From Molanna angustata (lineage: Eukaryota; Arthropoda; Insecta; Trichoptera; Molannidae): 64,000 nt of DNA. The position numbers were made by a program, and so were the translations under genes. Numbering within the stretch: the stretch's first letter is position 1; every line of letters starts with the position of its first letter. Shown here one piece after another: positions 1 to 8,409 of this stretch. The notes under the pieces were generated by a model. The model did no database searches. It worked only from the letters and a program-made list of their open reading frames with translations, and was not told the DNA's origin. The stretch covers positions 33,697,778 through 33,761,777 of the forward strand of contig OY754979.1 of NCBI GenBank assembly GCA_963576475.1. Direction: 5' to 3'.

Positions 1-243
1 CGGTAAGAAAGCATTCATTTGAATTTTCAATGTAGTATTTTTCAAATGCTTGCATTATTTAAAACTCTCGATTCTTACACGAAGATTATTCAAAATTAAT
101 GTTTCTGCAAGTGCCCTGCCATAACTTTATGACCCGTCCGATTCAACGGCGTTTAATTTAACCATTCATAAAGATGCAAAATACTTTTGATACGAAGGTT
201 GATCGGAAACTGAGATAATTGGACAGAGTAAGGTAAGGCGTAC
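1..243. other. Unassigned AT-rich sequence left of candidate exon E
   Basis: I see no gene, RNA or repeat that matches anything else in the window. If the exon at 244-329 is real, this stretch is intron of the metalloproteinase gene, starting with the donor GTACGC on the - strand (243-238). Confidence 0.4.
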
Positions 244-329
244 CTCAAGGCGTTGAACCGGAGACTTTGGCAATCCGATATGAAAGTGCCTTCGTTGGAT
301 TCAATATTTATAGCAGGGCAAGGACAGCC
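244..329 (-). CDS. Candidate exon E of the M12B metalloproteinase gene (86 nt)
   Basis: On the - strand the segment is bounded by ATCTCAG before 329 and GTACGC after 244. Only one of three frames is open; it starts GCPCPAINIESNEG and ends SLRFNAL plus two bases of a split codon. It begins in phase 0, which is what exon D (8257-8386) needs, so the joined reading would run SIAGIIISR then GCPCPAI. In M12B catalytic domains this strand is followed by a short segment, often with a TPY-like motif, and then a helix ending near DMG. The CPAI and SLRFNAL blocks could occupy those places, but the match is loose. It is richer in GC than its flanks, as the other exons are. It could instead belong to another gene. 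The phase fit and splice sites are seen; the gene assignment is inferred. Confidence 0.48.
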
Positions 330-724
330 CTGAGATGATGCTAATTATTTATGAATACGAAATTCTGTTTGCACGCAAAGGACAAATAATATGAACGCAG
401 ACTTACTGCGAATACAAATTACTCGATTTCTTAAGATAATATGTTTGATGGAATACCGACAAAGGTTCATAAATGTCAGTAAAATATTGATAGGTAATTT
501 GTACGCATGGACTGATTTCGGAAAAAAATAACTTTCCATTGAATTTTCAAAAACAACATTTGGTTATTTACTCTTTTTAATTTACTTTAATTTTTTTTTA
601 ATTTAAAATATATAATTTTCGTCCTGTATTGTGGTGGACAATTTTATATAAAGTAAAGACAGTTGAAATATCATATCAAGCTGTAGTTAGACCAAATTGG
701 GCACCAATACAATTGAGGTGGATA
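330..724. other. Unassigned AT-rich sequence
   Basis: No coding signal, splice-bounded open frame or known repeat is visible. The 64-codon open frame on the - strand here has no start context or recognisable composition. Confidence 0.4.
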
Positions 725-812
725 ATTTGAAAGCAAAAGGTCCCGGTTTCGATTCCCGTTAGAATCAAAGGATTTAATTGTGTTTTCAATCTAGATCTGT
801 GAGGCGATTAAT
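725..812 (+). repeat. SINE fragment, family S2 (tRNA-derived)
   Basis: It contains a B-box-like GGTTTCGATTCCCG followed by TTTAATTGTGTTTTCA and TCTGTGAGGCGATTAATATC, matching the body of the fuller copy at 13806-13990. The A box is missing or eroded. Confidence 0.6.
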
Positions 813-814
813 AT

Positions 815-1030
815 CATTCATACCAACACGGCATATCGCAAAATGTGGGGTATCTAGTTATAGGTGTGCAGGTATGCAATACATTATAAAAGGAATTACG
901 ACACATGCGTGAATTCCCACACGACAAACTCGTTTCACCTCAAATGGCAAAATTCAGAATGGGTAGGATTGTTATTGTTGCCTGTTGTATTTTCGAATGG
1001 AAGTAGGTACTATTCCAAGCTTGTATATCA
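815..1030 (-). repeat. Dispersed repeat family A, diverged copy
   Basis: It shares ordered blocks with the copies at 3566, 18910 and 46005: GGCATATC, AATGTGGGGTA, a TATAAAAG-containing block, CACACG/CTCGTTTCACC, TTCAGAATGGGT and GTTGCCTGTTGTATTTTCGA. Oriented on -, its 3' end reads TACCCCACATTTTGC then GTGTTGGTATG, a tail shared with LINE-a (see 43735-44170). It lies immediately upstream of Hop2, so part of the 5' flank of that gene is repeat-derived. Confidence 0.65.
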
Positions 1031-1087
1031 CAGTATATTTTTTTTACATAAAATCCAATAAATAATCAAACATTTGCAGATTGAACG
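1031..1087 (+). promoter_or_regulatory. Hop2 5' flank with possible 5'-UTR splice acceptor
   Basis: A T-rich tract at 1037-1046 is followed by CATTTGCAG ending at 1079, eight bases before the Hop2 ATG. This looks like a 3' splice site, so the 5' UTR may be split and the promoter may lie further upstream. No TATA or initiator element stands out. Confidence 0.35.
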
Positions 1088-1313
1088 ATGGCAAACGAAG
1101 CGGTTCTAAAGTATCTTCGCTTAACTAACCGTCCTTATTCTACTAACGACATAATGTTGAACCTCCACAAGGAGTTTGGGAAGACGGCCGTGCAGCGAGC
1201 TTTGGATACGTTGGTCCAGCAACAGAGTGTTCTAGAAAAGGTCTATGGGAAACAGAAGGTGTATGCTATCAAACAGGACCCAGATGCGGATAATAAAGAT
1301 GATGAAATAAAAG
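1088..1313 (+). CDS. Hop2: Hop2 (PSMC3IP/TBPIP) exon 1: winged-helix DNA-binding domain
   Basis: Homologous-pairing protein 2 works with Mnd1 in meiosis. The Hop2-Mnd1 heterodimer binds DNA in the nucleus and helps Dmc1/Rad51 filaments capture duplex DNA. This exon codes residues 1-75 plus the first base of codon 76. It holds the N-terminal winged-helix signature of the family: the EAVLKYL helix, NRPYS, a helix with FGKTAVQRALDTL, and the wing VYGKQKVYAIKQD. The start ATG gives MANEAVL, the length expected before the first helix. The donor is AAG|GTAAGAT (phase 1). Reading beyond it gives a lysine- and isoleucine-rich tail unlike the family, which supports splicing there. Family identity is clear from the YGKQK and NRPYS blocks. 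Confidence 0.93.
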
Positions 1314-1449
1314 GTAAGATAACCATAAAATTAAAAATAACACAGTTTTATCCAAAAACATCTTCATTGTTCACAAAAGAAAATGTTCTCTAAATAAACA
1401 CACTAACATTGTACCCTACTACATAGTACGAAAATATACAGAGCATGAC

Positions 1450-1612
1450 ATTTTTTTACATCTCAATAGAGACGAAAATGGAATATAAAAGGAGATACAG
1501 GAATACAAGGTGCCTAAAAAAATTGAATTGATGGGGGACTCAACAGGAAGGCATAATTGGTGAACATTGTGCAAGCACATAAAGTGATCACGTAATACAG
1601 GGTGATTAGGCC
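1450..1612 (-). repeat. Dispersed repeat family C fragment
   Basis: It shares CATCTCAATAGAGACGAA, GGCATAATTGGTGAAC and CATAAAGTGATCACGTAA with the copies at 13111-13470, 24243-24480 and 26060-26271. The middle block about a cleavable GACAGGTCGTAAGCC string is missing here. Confidence 0.6.
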
Positions 1613-1795
1613 CTTATAAGAACAAAACAATCTTTTATAGAGAGGAATAAAAATTTGATGAATTATTTTAGGCCAAGAGCCAGCGACTGACAGACAAACG
1701 TCATAGTATAAAGTCTGATTTATGTTCTGTTAAATGATACCACATCAGGTAACAACGATTGGATAGTATGAAGTTTGGAAACAACTTGCTCACGC

Positions 1796-1840
1796 GAGTT
1801 GCTATTATTATTCAAACTGAATACTTAATAATAGCAACTC
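1796..1840. repeat. Short perfect inverted repeat (15-bp arms)
   Basis: GAGTTGCTATTATTA at 1796-1810 is repeated inverted at 1826-1840 around a 15-base loop. The adjoining TTGCTCACGCGAGTTG resembles the arm sequence of the inverted repeat at 44969-45303, so this may be a short relic of that family. Confidence 0.55.
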
Positions 1841-2124
1841 TTGACAAACTTAACTTTACCAAATAATTCAGGGTAATGGAGATTTACGTACATATCATAC
1901 TATTATTTTGCTGCATCCATATAATTTTTGGTTAGGTTGAGTTAGTCCTCAACAATAGAATACTACCTATATAAATTAAATGTTAATTGGTTTAACGTCT
2001 AAACATAACCATTTGCAACATTTACCGTGTCTCTGAGGTTAAATCTAAGATTAACCGAGTTAATTCTGGTAAAATTTCGAAATAAACGATGATCACAGAA
2101 CAGTTTGGACATTTACCATTAATA

Positions 2125-2186
2125 CTTAGTAAGTGCCCTTGGAGTGATCTTGTATCACTAAATTTTTATTATTATTATTATTATTA
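2125..2186 (+). repeat. LINE 3'-tail fragment with (ATT)n
   Basis: TGCCCTTGGAGTGATCTTGT, then TCACTAAATTTT, then an ATT run. The same order (CCCTTGAGGTGACC, TCACTAAACGA, TTA run) occurs at 2975-3056 and as the tail of the CR1/Jockey-like end at 48510-48810. Confidence 0.5.
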
Positions 2187-2492
2187 AGTAAATCTTAGGT
2201 TTGAATGAAAAGTCTTAGGATTCACCGAAGTTTGAGCTTTTACAGTAATATTATAAAATCATTGGTCGAGTAATGATGAAGAATAAACACTGACTGTTCT
2301 TCAATTACACATATACCTACTCTCAATATTAGTACAATAAAATTACAATATGACGGCTACATGCAAAGTACTAGGTAGGTAGGTTCTCGTGAACTAGACA
2401 ATATCCAAAGACGACGCGCGCACTACGCGCCTTCTATAAATACATCCAGTCAATATCACGTATCTCACAAACATATACCTACACAATAATGA

Positions 2493-2530
2493 CATCGACA
2501 GTTGGATCTCATGCATTACATGCACCTATT
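2493..2530 (+). mobile_element. Diverged 3' end of the Helitron-like element
   Basis: ATCGACAGTTGGATCTCATG followed by CATTACATGCACCTATT matches the 3' end of the Helitron-like family (ATCGACAGTTGG, hairpin CATGTGTTACATG, GCAACTAG) with a few substitutions. The remainder of the element is not recognisable. It ends 28 bases before the acceptor of Hop2 exon 2, in the region where a branch point is expected. Confidence 0.7.
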
Positions 2531-2558
2531 TAGTTTGTTTGGAAATATTTTGTAACAG

Positions 2559-2817
2559 AATTAGATGAAGAAATAGCACGACTAACTGCAGAACTATTGA
2601 CGGTGGAAGAAAATTTGAAGAAAGCTGAATCTGAAGTGAAAGCGGTACAGACCACTCTGACGACTGAAGAGGCATTGAGGCAGATGATGTTGAAGGAGAA
2701 GGAAGTATCCACCATGACGACCAAGTTGGAAATGCTACGGGAGAATATGACGCCAGTTTCTCCGAAACGCATGGAAAACGCTAAGGCAACTAGGGACAAG
2801 TTCATGAAGGAGTACAG
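2559..2817 (+). CDS. Hop2: Hop2 exon 2: central coiled coil
   Basis: This codes the last two bases of codon 76 through the first two of codon 162. The reading starts ELDEEIARLTAELL and continues as a charged, leucine-spaced helix (EENLKKAESEVKAVQ, KEVSTMTTKLEMLREN), then VSPKRMENAKATRDKFMKEY. Known Hop2 proteins have the same order: a leucine-zipper coiled coil that pairs with Mnd1, then a Thr/Val-Ser-Pro break and a basic helix. The acceptor is TTTTGTAACAG and the donor ACAG|GTAAAC (phase 2). Both splice phases fit exons 1 and 3, and the whole alignment needs no extra exon. Confidence 0.92.
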
Positions 2818-2837
2818 GTAAACAGATTAATTTTATT

Positions 2838-3500
2838 TTTACTCCTCACTACCCCAAGGGATATAGTAGGGAGTTATGAATTCGAAAATTTTAAGGTTAT
2901 TTTTTATTGCAGATTATCAACTAGTGTCATGCTGAGAATGTATTATACTAATTTTAAATTATTTTTTGCAAACTGAAAGCGCCCTTGAGGTGACCACGGT
3001 TGTCACTAAACGACGCTTTATAAATTGTCCTTATTATTATTATTATTATTATTATTCTGAAAGTTTCATCACAATGTATCTGTGTGTGCTGTGTACTATG
3101 TGCTATGTACGGCGTGTTTATTCTACTTTATCAATTATATACTAAAGTACCTACTCATTCGATTCTTTTCAAATTTTGCAAATTTGCCATTAGATTTTGA
3201 AGAATATCTGATCAGTGCTTCTCAACTGTTAAATATTTCTAAGTGACCCCAAGCTCAGGAAAATTAAAATTTGATATTTTTATTTTCAATATGCTAAAAA
3301 GACATATTGGTTACTTTCATAAAATTGCATTGCTTTCATAAAATTGCATTGAAAATAATCAAGTTTTCATAATAAAATATTTAAATAAAAAATAATTTAA
3401 CGAACTCATTTCATGAAAATGCTGAAAATTTTCCATACAAATTTTAAATACTTTGTGGAGTAACTTGTATTGAGGAGTATAGCGTTGACCACAACCCACT
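2838..3500 (+). repeat. Dispersed repeat family B copy
   Basis: It begins TACTCCTCACTACCCCAAGG and carries CATCACAATGTATCTGTGTG, CTATGTACGGCGTGTTTATT, TAGATTTTGAAGAATATCTG, GTGACCCCAAGCTCAGGAAA, TTTCATGAAAATG and GACCACAACCCACT. The same blocks in the same order occur at 21660-22160 and 33000-33440 (both inverted) and, truncated, at 20668-20965. It has no coding capacity and no clear terminal repeats, so its class is unknown. Confidence 0.75.
2975..3056 (+). repeat. LINE 3' tail nested in family B
   Basis: GCGCCCTTGAGGTGACCACG through an (ATT)n run ending at 3056 interrupts family B between the blocks CATGCTGAGAATGTATT and GAAAGTTTCATCACAATG. Those blocks are nearly adjacent in the 20668 copy. 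Confidence 0.55.
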
Positions 3501-3565
3501 TTTTTCTAGCTTCTGATTTGAAGTATGTATGTATCAGCTCTGACAGAGTCCATGATCATATTTTC

Positions 3566-3735
3566 ATACCATCACGGCATATCCCACAATGTGGGGTAAC
3601 CAGCGAAAGGTGTGCGGGTGTGCATTGCCTTATAAAAGGGAGAATAACACATCTATGTATACCCACACACCAGTCTCGTTTCACCAAAAAAGGCACTACA
3701 TTCAGAATGGGTGGTGAATCTCATTGCTGAACTAT
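3566..3735 (-). repeat. Dispersed repeat family A copy
   Basis: CATACCATCACGGCATATCC, AATGTGGGGTAACC, a TTATAAAAGGGAG block, CCCACACACCAGTCTCGTTT and ATTCAGAATGGGTGGTGAA match the copies at 18910 and 46005. It stops after GCTGAACTATGTG, so the 5' part is missing relative to those copies. Confidence 0.75.
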
Positions 3736-3759
3736 GTGTTTATTATTATAATAATTATC

Positions 3760-3985
3760 CATGTTAATAATCAAGTCAATAAACACTTCCTTGCACCCTG
3801 CGCAAGTGGCGAGTTTATTACCATAATTATGGCAATTTCTTCCAACTGACCAGTGTTTCCAGCCCAGAGAAGTAATATAAGCATGAGAAATAAATTTAAA
3901 TTTCTCCTCTGCTGGGCATCGAACCCAAGACGCCCGCAGAGAAACCAAACGGCTTACCAACTGTGCCACGGCGGTCATGATATAC
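3760..3985 (-). repeat. SINE, family S1 (tRNA-derived), antisense
   Basis: Read on -, it starts TGACCGCCGTGGCACAGTTG (A-box-like) and has a B box GGGTTCGATGCCC. An anonymous body follows (CTTCTCTGGGCTGGAAACA), ending with the tail ACTCGCCACTTGCGCAGGG, TGCAAGGAAGTGTTTATT and an ATT-rich run. Both pol III promoter boxes are present with normal spacing. Other copies lie at 31270, 31775, 57083 and 58299. Confidence 0.8.
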
Positions 3986-4018
3986 CAAAGTTTAATTGGA
4001 AATTTGTTTATTTCACAG

Positions 4019-4145
4019 GAACAGAAAGCGTCTATGTACGGACGTAACGGACGCCATCTTGGATGGATATCCAAAGCCAAAGAAAGTATTCTTTGAAGAG
4101 GTCGGCATTGAAACTGACGAAGAGGTGGATTTCAATATTCAATAA
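4019..4145 (+). CDS. Hop2: Hop2 exon 3: conserved C-terminus
   Basis: After TTATTTCACAG the reading is completed as R-NRKRLCTDVTDAILDGYPK then PKKVFFEEVGIETDEEVDF and ends NIQ-TAA. The block DAILxGYPKxKKxFFEEVGIETDE is the hallmark C-terminus of Hop2. In known structures it forms the capping helix that folds against Mnd1 and contributes to DNA capture. The three exons total 612 nt, 203 residues plus stop, close to the roughly 215-220 of vertebrate Hop2. There are no frameshifts or stops, so the gene looks intact. Confidence 0.93.
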
Positions 4146-4373
4146 TAATTATAATTATTTCAATACATGATACATATCTTATTTTCGTAACACAGAAAAC
4201 TAATTGTCAGTTATTTACTAATAATTGAAAAAAAAAACTTATTTTATACTTATAAATAATTATTAAAATGCTCAAGGAAAACTTGTGTTTTTTTTATTTT
4301 TATTTAAGTATACGATGATGTCTTTCACAATCAATAATTTATTTTTTCCTTTAACAATAATTATTCGGCGACG
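4146..4373. other. Hop2 3' flank
   Basis: AT-rich sequence holding the probable Hop2 3' UTR and the possible poly(A) signal. Nothing else is recognised. Confidence 0.4.
4262..4305 (+). other. Possible Hop2 poly(A) signal
   Basis: ATTAAA at 4262-4267 is followed after about 15 bases by CTTGTGTTTTTTTTATTTTT, a GT/T-rich downstream element. No AATAAA lies between the stop codon and here. Confidence 0.4.
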
Positions 4374-7300
4374 AGACGAGAATGTATGATTGAAAGAAAT
4401 ATCGTAAGTAAGATGAAAATAAATGCCCTAAGGTGGTTCGGCCACATAGAAAAAATGAGTGATGACCGTCTGACAAAAAAAGTATACAAGGCTGATAAAA
4501 GTATACAAGGCTGATAAAAGTATACAAGGCTGATAAAAGTATACAAGGCTGATAAAAGTATACAAGGCTGATAAAAGTATACAAGGCTGATAAAAGTATA
4601 CAAGGCTGATAAAAGTATACAAGGCTGATAAAAGTATACAAGGCTGATAAAAGTATACAAGGCTGATAAAAGTATACAAGGCTGATAAAAGTATACAAGG
4701 CTGATAAAAGTATACAAGGCTGATAAAAGTATACAAGGCTGATAAAAGTATACAAGGCTGATAAAAGTATACAAGGCTGATAAAAGTATACAAGGCTGAT
4801 AAAAGTATACAAGGCTGATAAAAGTATACAAGGCTGATAAAAGTATACAAGGCTGATAAAAGTATACAAGGCTGATAAAAGTATACAAGGCTGATAAAAG
4901 TATACAAGGCTGATAAAAGTATACAAGGCTGATAAAAGTATACAAGGCTGATAAAAGTATACAAGGCTGATAAAAGTATACAAGGCTGATAAAAGTATAC
5001 AAGGCTGATAAAAGTATACAAGGCTGATAAAAGTATACAAGGCTGATAAAAGTATACAAGGCTGATAAAAGTATACAAGGCTGATAAAAGTATACAAGGC
5101 TGATAAAAGTATACAAGGCTGATAAAAGTATACAAGGCTGATAAAAGTATACAAGGCTGATAAAAGTATACAAGGCTGATAAAAGTATACAAGGCTGATA
5201 AAAGTATACAAGGCTGATAAAAGTATACAAGGCTGATAAAAGTATACAAGGCTGATAAAAGTATACAAGGCTGATAAAAGTATACAAGGCTGATAAAAGT
5301 ATACAAGGCTGATAAAAGTATACAAGGCTGATAAAAGTATACAAGGCTGATAAAAGTATACAAGGCTGATAAAAGTATACAAGGCTGATAAAAGTATACA
5401 AGGCTGATAAAAGTATACAAGGCTGATAAAAGTATACAAGGCTGATAAAAGTATACAAGGCTGATAAAAGTATACAAGGCTGATAAAAGTATACAAGGCT
5501 GATAAAAGTATACAAGGCTGATAAAAGTATACAAGGCTGATAAAAGTATACAAGGCTGATAAAAGTATACAAGGCTGATAAAAGTATACAAGGCTGATAA
5601 AAGTATACAAGGCTGATAAAAGTATACAAGGCTGATAAAAGTATACAAGGCTGATAAAAGTATACAAGGCTGATAAAAGTATACAAGGCTGATAAAAGTA
5701 TACAAGGCTGATAAAAGTATACAAGGCTGATAAAAGTATACAAGGCTGATAAAAGTATACAAGGCTGATAAAAGTATACAAGGCTGATAAAAGTATACAA
5801 GGCTGATAAAAGTATACAAGGCTGATAAAAGTATACAAGGCTGATAAAAGTATACAAGGCTGATAAAAGTATACAAGGCTGATAAAAGTATACAAGGCTG
5901 ATAAAAGTATACAAGGCTGATAAAAGTATACAAGGCTGATAAAAGTATACAAGGCTGATAAAAGTATACAAGGCTGATAAAAGTATACAAGGCTGATAAA
6001 AGTATACAAGGCTGATAAAAGTATACAAGGCTGATAAAAGTATACAAGGCTGATAAAAGTATACAAGGCTGATAAAAGTATACAAGGCTGATAAAAGTAT
6101 ACAAGGCTGATAAAAGTATACAAGGCTGATAAAAGTATACAAGGCTGATAAAAGTATACAAGGCTGATAAAAGTATACAAGGCTGATAAAAGTATACAAG
6201 GCTGATAAAAGTATACAAGGCTGATAAAAGTATACAAGGCTGATAAAAGTATACAAGGCTGATAAAAGTATACAAGGCTGATAAAAGTATACAAGGCTGA
6301 TAAAAGTATACAAGGCTGATAAAAGTATACAAGGCTGATAAAAGTATACAAGGCTGATAAAAGTATACAAGGCTGATAAAAGTATACAAGGCTGATAAAA
6401 GTATACAAGGCTGATAAAAGTATACAAGGCTGATAAAAGTATACAAGGCTGATAAAAGTATACAAGGCTGATAAAAGTATACAAGGCTGATAAAAGTATA
6501 CAAGGCTGATAAAAGTATACAAGGCTGATAAAAGTATACAAGGCTGATAAAAGTATACAAGGCTGATAAAAGTATACAAGGCTGATAAAAGTATACAAGG
6601 CTGATAAAAGTATACAAGGCTGATAAAAGTATACAAGGCTGATAAAAGTATACAAGGCTGATAAAAGTATACAAGGCTGATAAAAGTATACAAGGCTGAT
6701 AAAAGTATACAAGGCTGATAAAAGTATACAAGGCTGATAAAAGTATACAAGGCTGATAAAAGTATACAAGGCTGATAAAAGTATACAAGGCTGATAAAAG
6801 TATACAAGGCTGATAAAAGTATACAAGGCTGATAAAAGTATACAAGGCTGATAAAAGTATACAAGGCTGATAAAAGTATACAAGGCTGATAAAAGTATAC
6901 AAGGCTGATAAAAGTATACAAGGCTGATAAAAGTATACAAGGCTGATAAAAGTATACAAGGCTGATAAAAGTATACAAGGCTGATAAAAGTATACAAGGC
7001 TGATAAAAGTATACAAGGCTGATAAAAGTATACAAGGCTGATAAAAGTATACAAGGCTGATAAAAGTATACAAGGCTGATAAAAGTATACAAGGCTGATA
7101 AAAGTATACAAGGCTGATAAAAGTATACAAGGCTGATAAAAGTATACAAGGCTGATAAAAGTATACAAGGCTGATAAAAGTATACAAGGCTGATAAAAGA
7201 GGAATGAATAGTAGATGTCGGCCAAAAAAAAGTTGGCACGATCACATAAATTAGGATTAACTTATTTTTTGGATTAAAGGATTTTGAAAGATGGAGATGT

Positions 7301-7437
7301 TAGAAGTAAGAATAATAGAAGAGCGTGTATGAGACGATGCATGGACGTGAATGAAGCGAGGAATGTAAATCAAGAGAGAGGAGGCTGGCGTTCGGTTCTC
7401 TCTGCCTACCCCAAATAGGGAAATGGCGTGATGGTAT
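4374..7437 (+). mobile_element. LINE-a 3' end (reverse transcriptase C-terminus), split by a 19-bp tandem array
   Basis: Before the array one frame reads IVSKMKINALRWFGHIEKM and SDDRLTKKVYKADK. After it the frame resumes as SWHDHIN, VRSKNNRRACMRRCMDVNE and WRSVLSAYPK then a stop, followed by the 3' end TGGCGTGATGGTATGTTATG. This is the C-terminal end of a non-LTR retrotransposon ORF2, also present at 11165-11515 (-) and 43735-44170 (+). The RGTKSRGRPRK stretch is damaged, and about 30 bases are inserted near 7250-7282. The 143-copy array sits exactly at the KVYKADK codons, so it arose by expansion inside the element and was not an insertion from elsewhere. Confidence 0.85.
4482..7198 (+). repeat. 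Minisatellite: 143 copies of a 19-bp unit
   Basis: The unit GTATACAAGGCTGATAAAA is repeated over 2717 bases, exactly 143 x 19. I found no variant unit on reading through. The unit equals the LINE-a codons for VYKADK with the flanking A run. Copies of that LINE at 11.2 and 43.9 kb have a single unit, flanked by AAAA on both sides. All three - strand frames are free of stops, and three units make 57 nt. This creates apparent frames of over 900 codons that repeat a 19-residue hydrophobic motif. These are artefacts of the repeat. Confidence 0.97.
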
Positions 7438-7477
7438 GTTATGGTATGGTATTCGGGAACGTGTTTTTTATATGGTT

Positions 7478-8208
7478 GATTCATTCAAGAGAATTTAATT
7501 CTCTTAATGAATCGACAGTATTAAGCCAAGACGCGTGTATGAAAGAAGATTTTGTTTGGTGTAATGAACTTTTTGCATGCCAAAAATACCGACTTAGAGG
7601 CTTCGTAGTCTATATTATGTTCTGTAATTATGGATGAATTCAGAATTTGAAGTAGAACACTTTGTGTTTTTGTGTCTCTGTGTGTGTGTCCCCCCCCCCC
7701 TTATAACTTTTGATCCACTCAATCCACAGAGCCCGAAATTTCAGAATATATGAATAGTTATAAGTCTAAAAAACTTTTATACTCAGAATTTTTAATTTGC
7801 CGAAATACCCCTACTAGAAAATTTAATTTTCTATAAAAAATATGAACATAGTAGTAGTGCATCTCGAAATTTTTTTAACAACTTTTATAAAAATTGAATT
7901 TAGTGACGATATCGTTTCATACAATTTGTATGGCAGTACACAATATCTCACTCAATAGTTTGATACCTACTTAATCTACAAACATACATACATACCATCA
8001 TGATGTTTTCATATTTTGGTTAGGAAAAAAGACTGACCTCCATACTATCCTATCCTGACATACTTACATACCTACATGTTTTATATAGAAATCAAAAAAT
8101 TTTAAAATGTTGATAAATTTGTGCAAGTGTTTATAGTTTGGCACGTATTCTTCAATTATACATACTATCACCATCGACAGTTGGATCTCATGTGTTACAT
8201 GCAACTAG
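7478..8208 (+). mobile_element. Helitron-like non-autonomous element H2
   Basis: The 5' end shows the family hairpin (GAGAATTTAATTCTC at 7490-7504) but lacks the terminal TCCAACTGTC. The centre has a short TG run, CCCCCCCCCC and TTATAACTTTTGATC. The 3' end is complete: ATCGACAGTTGG, ATCTCATGTGTTACATGCAA and CTAG, with host T following. There is no Rep or helicase coding. Confidence 0.8.
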
Positions 8209-8256
8209 TTTAATAATAATTTGTTGAAAATACAAATAGGACAGTGTTTTACTTAC

Positions 8257-8386
8257 CCTTGATATGATAATTCCAGCGATCGATATCCTTATTTTGGGCC
8301 CCTTGAGTAGTTTATACCTCAGATCAACACCGTTCCAAAACGAAACAAAGTATCTCTTGATCTGCAAATTGTCACCGCCGTGTAAT
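8257..8386 (-). CDS. M12B metalloproteinase exon D: start of catalytic domain
   Basis: Read on -, the acceptor is TTTTTTTTTCAG and the donor AAGG|GTAAGT. The first base completes the Arg codon begun in exon C. The 43 codons then read LHGGDNLQIKRYFVSFWNGV and DLRYKLLKGPKIRISIAGII-ISR, ending in phase 0. In ADAM/ADAMTS-type reprolysins the second part of the catalytic domain begins this way: a helix with Y..xxxNxVDxxYxxL, then a strand I.I.IAGI.I. The HExxHxxGxxH zinc site should come one or two exons later and is not visible in the window. Exon sequence is clearly richer in GC than the flanking introns. The product is probably secreted, and its substrate is unknown. Confidence 0.88.
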
Positions 8387-8409
8387 CTGAAAAAAAAACA
8401 TTACAATTA

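Larger units (their letters stand above)
1314..2558 (+). other. Hop2 intron 1
   Basis: This GT-AG intron (1245 bp, phase 1) begins GTAAGAT and ends ATATTTTGTAACAG. It holds a family C fragment (1450-1612), a 15-bp-arm hairpin (1796-1840), a LINE 3'-tail fragment with an (ATT)n run (2125-2186) and a Helitron-like 3' end (2493-2530). The rest is unassigned AT-rich sequence. Confidence 0.85.
2818..4018 (+). other. Hop2 intron 2, almost wholly repeat-derived
   Basis: This GT-AG intron (1201 bp, phase 2) begins GTAAAC and ends TTATTTCACAG. It consists of a family B copy interrupted by a LINE 3' tail, a family A copy and an antisense tRNA-derived SINE. The SINE head ends about 35 bases before exon 3. 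Confidence 0.88.

Noticed and set aside
345..539. 64-codon - strand frame near the left edge
   Set aside because: AT-rich noise with no coding character. It lies in what would be intron next to candidate exon E.
4482..7198. CRISPR array
   Set aside because: The repeats are contiguous without spacers, and the genome is eukaryotic.
4351..7245. Three - strand open frames of 919-964 codons
   Set aside because: They are translations of the 19-bp tandem unit, open in every phase because the unit lacks stops on that strand. The true context is a + strand LINE tail.
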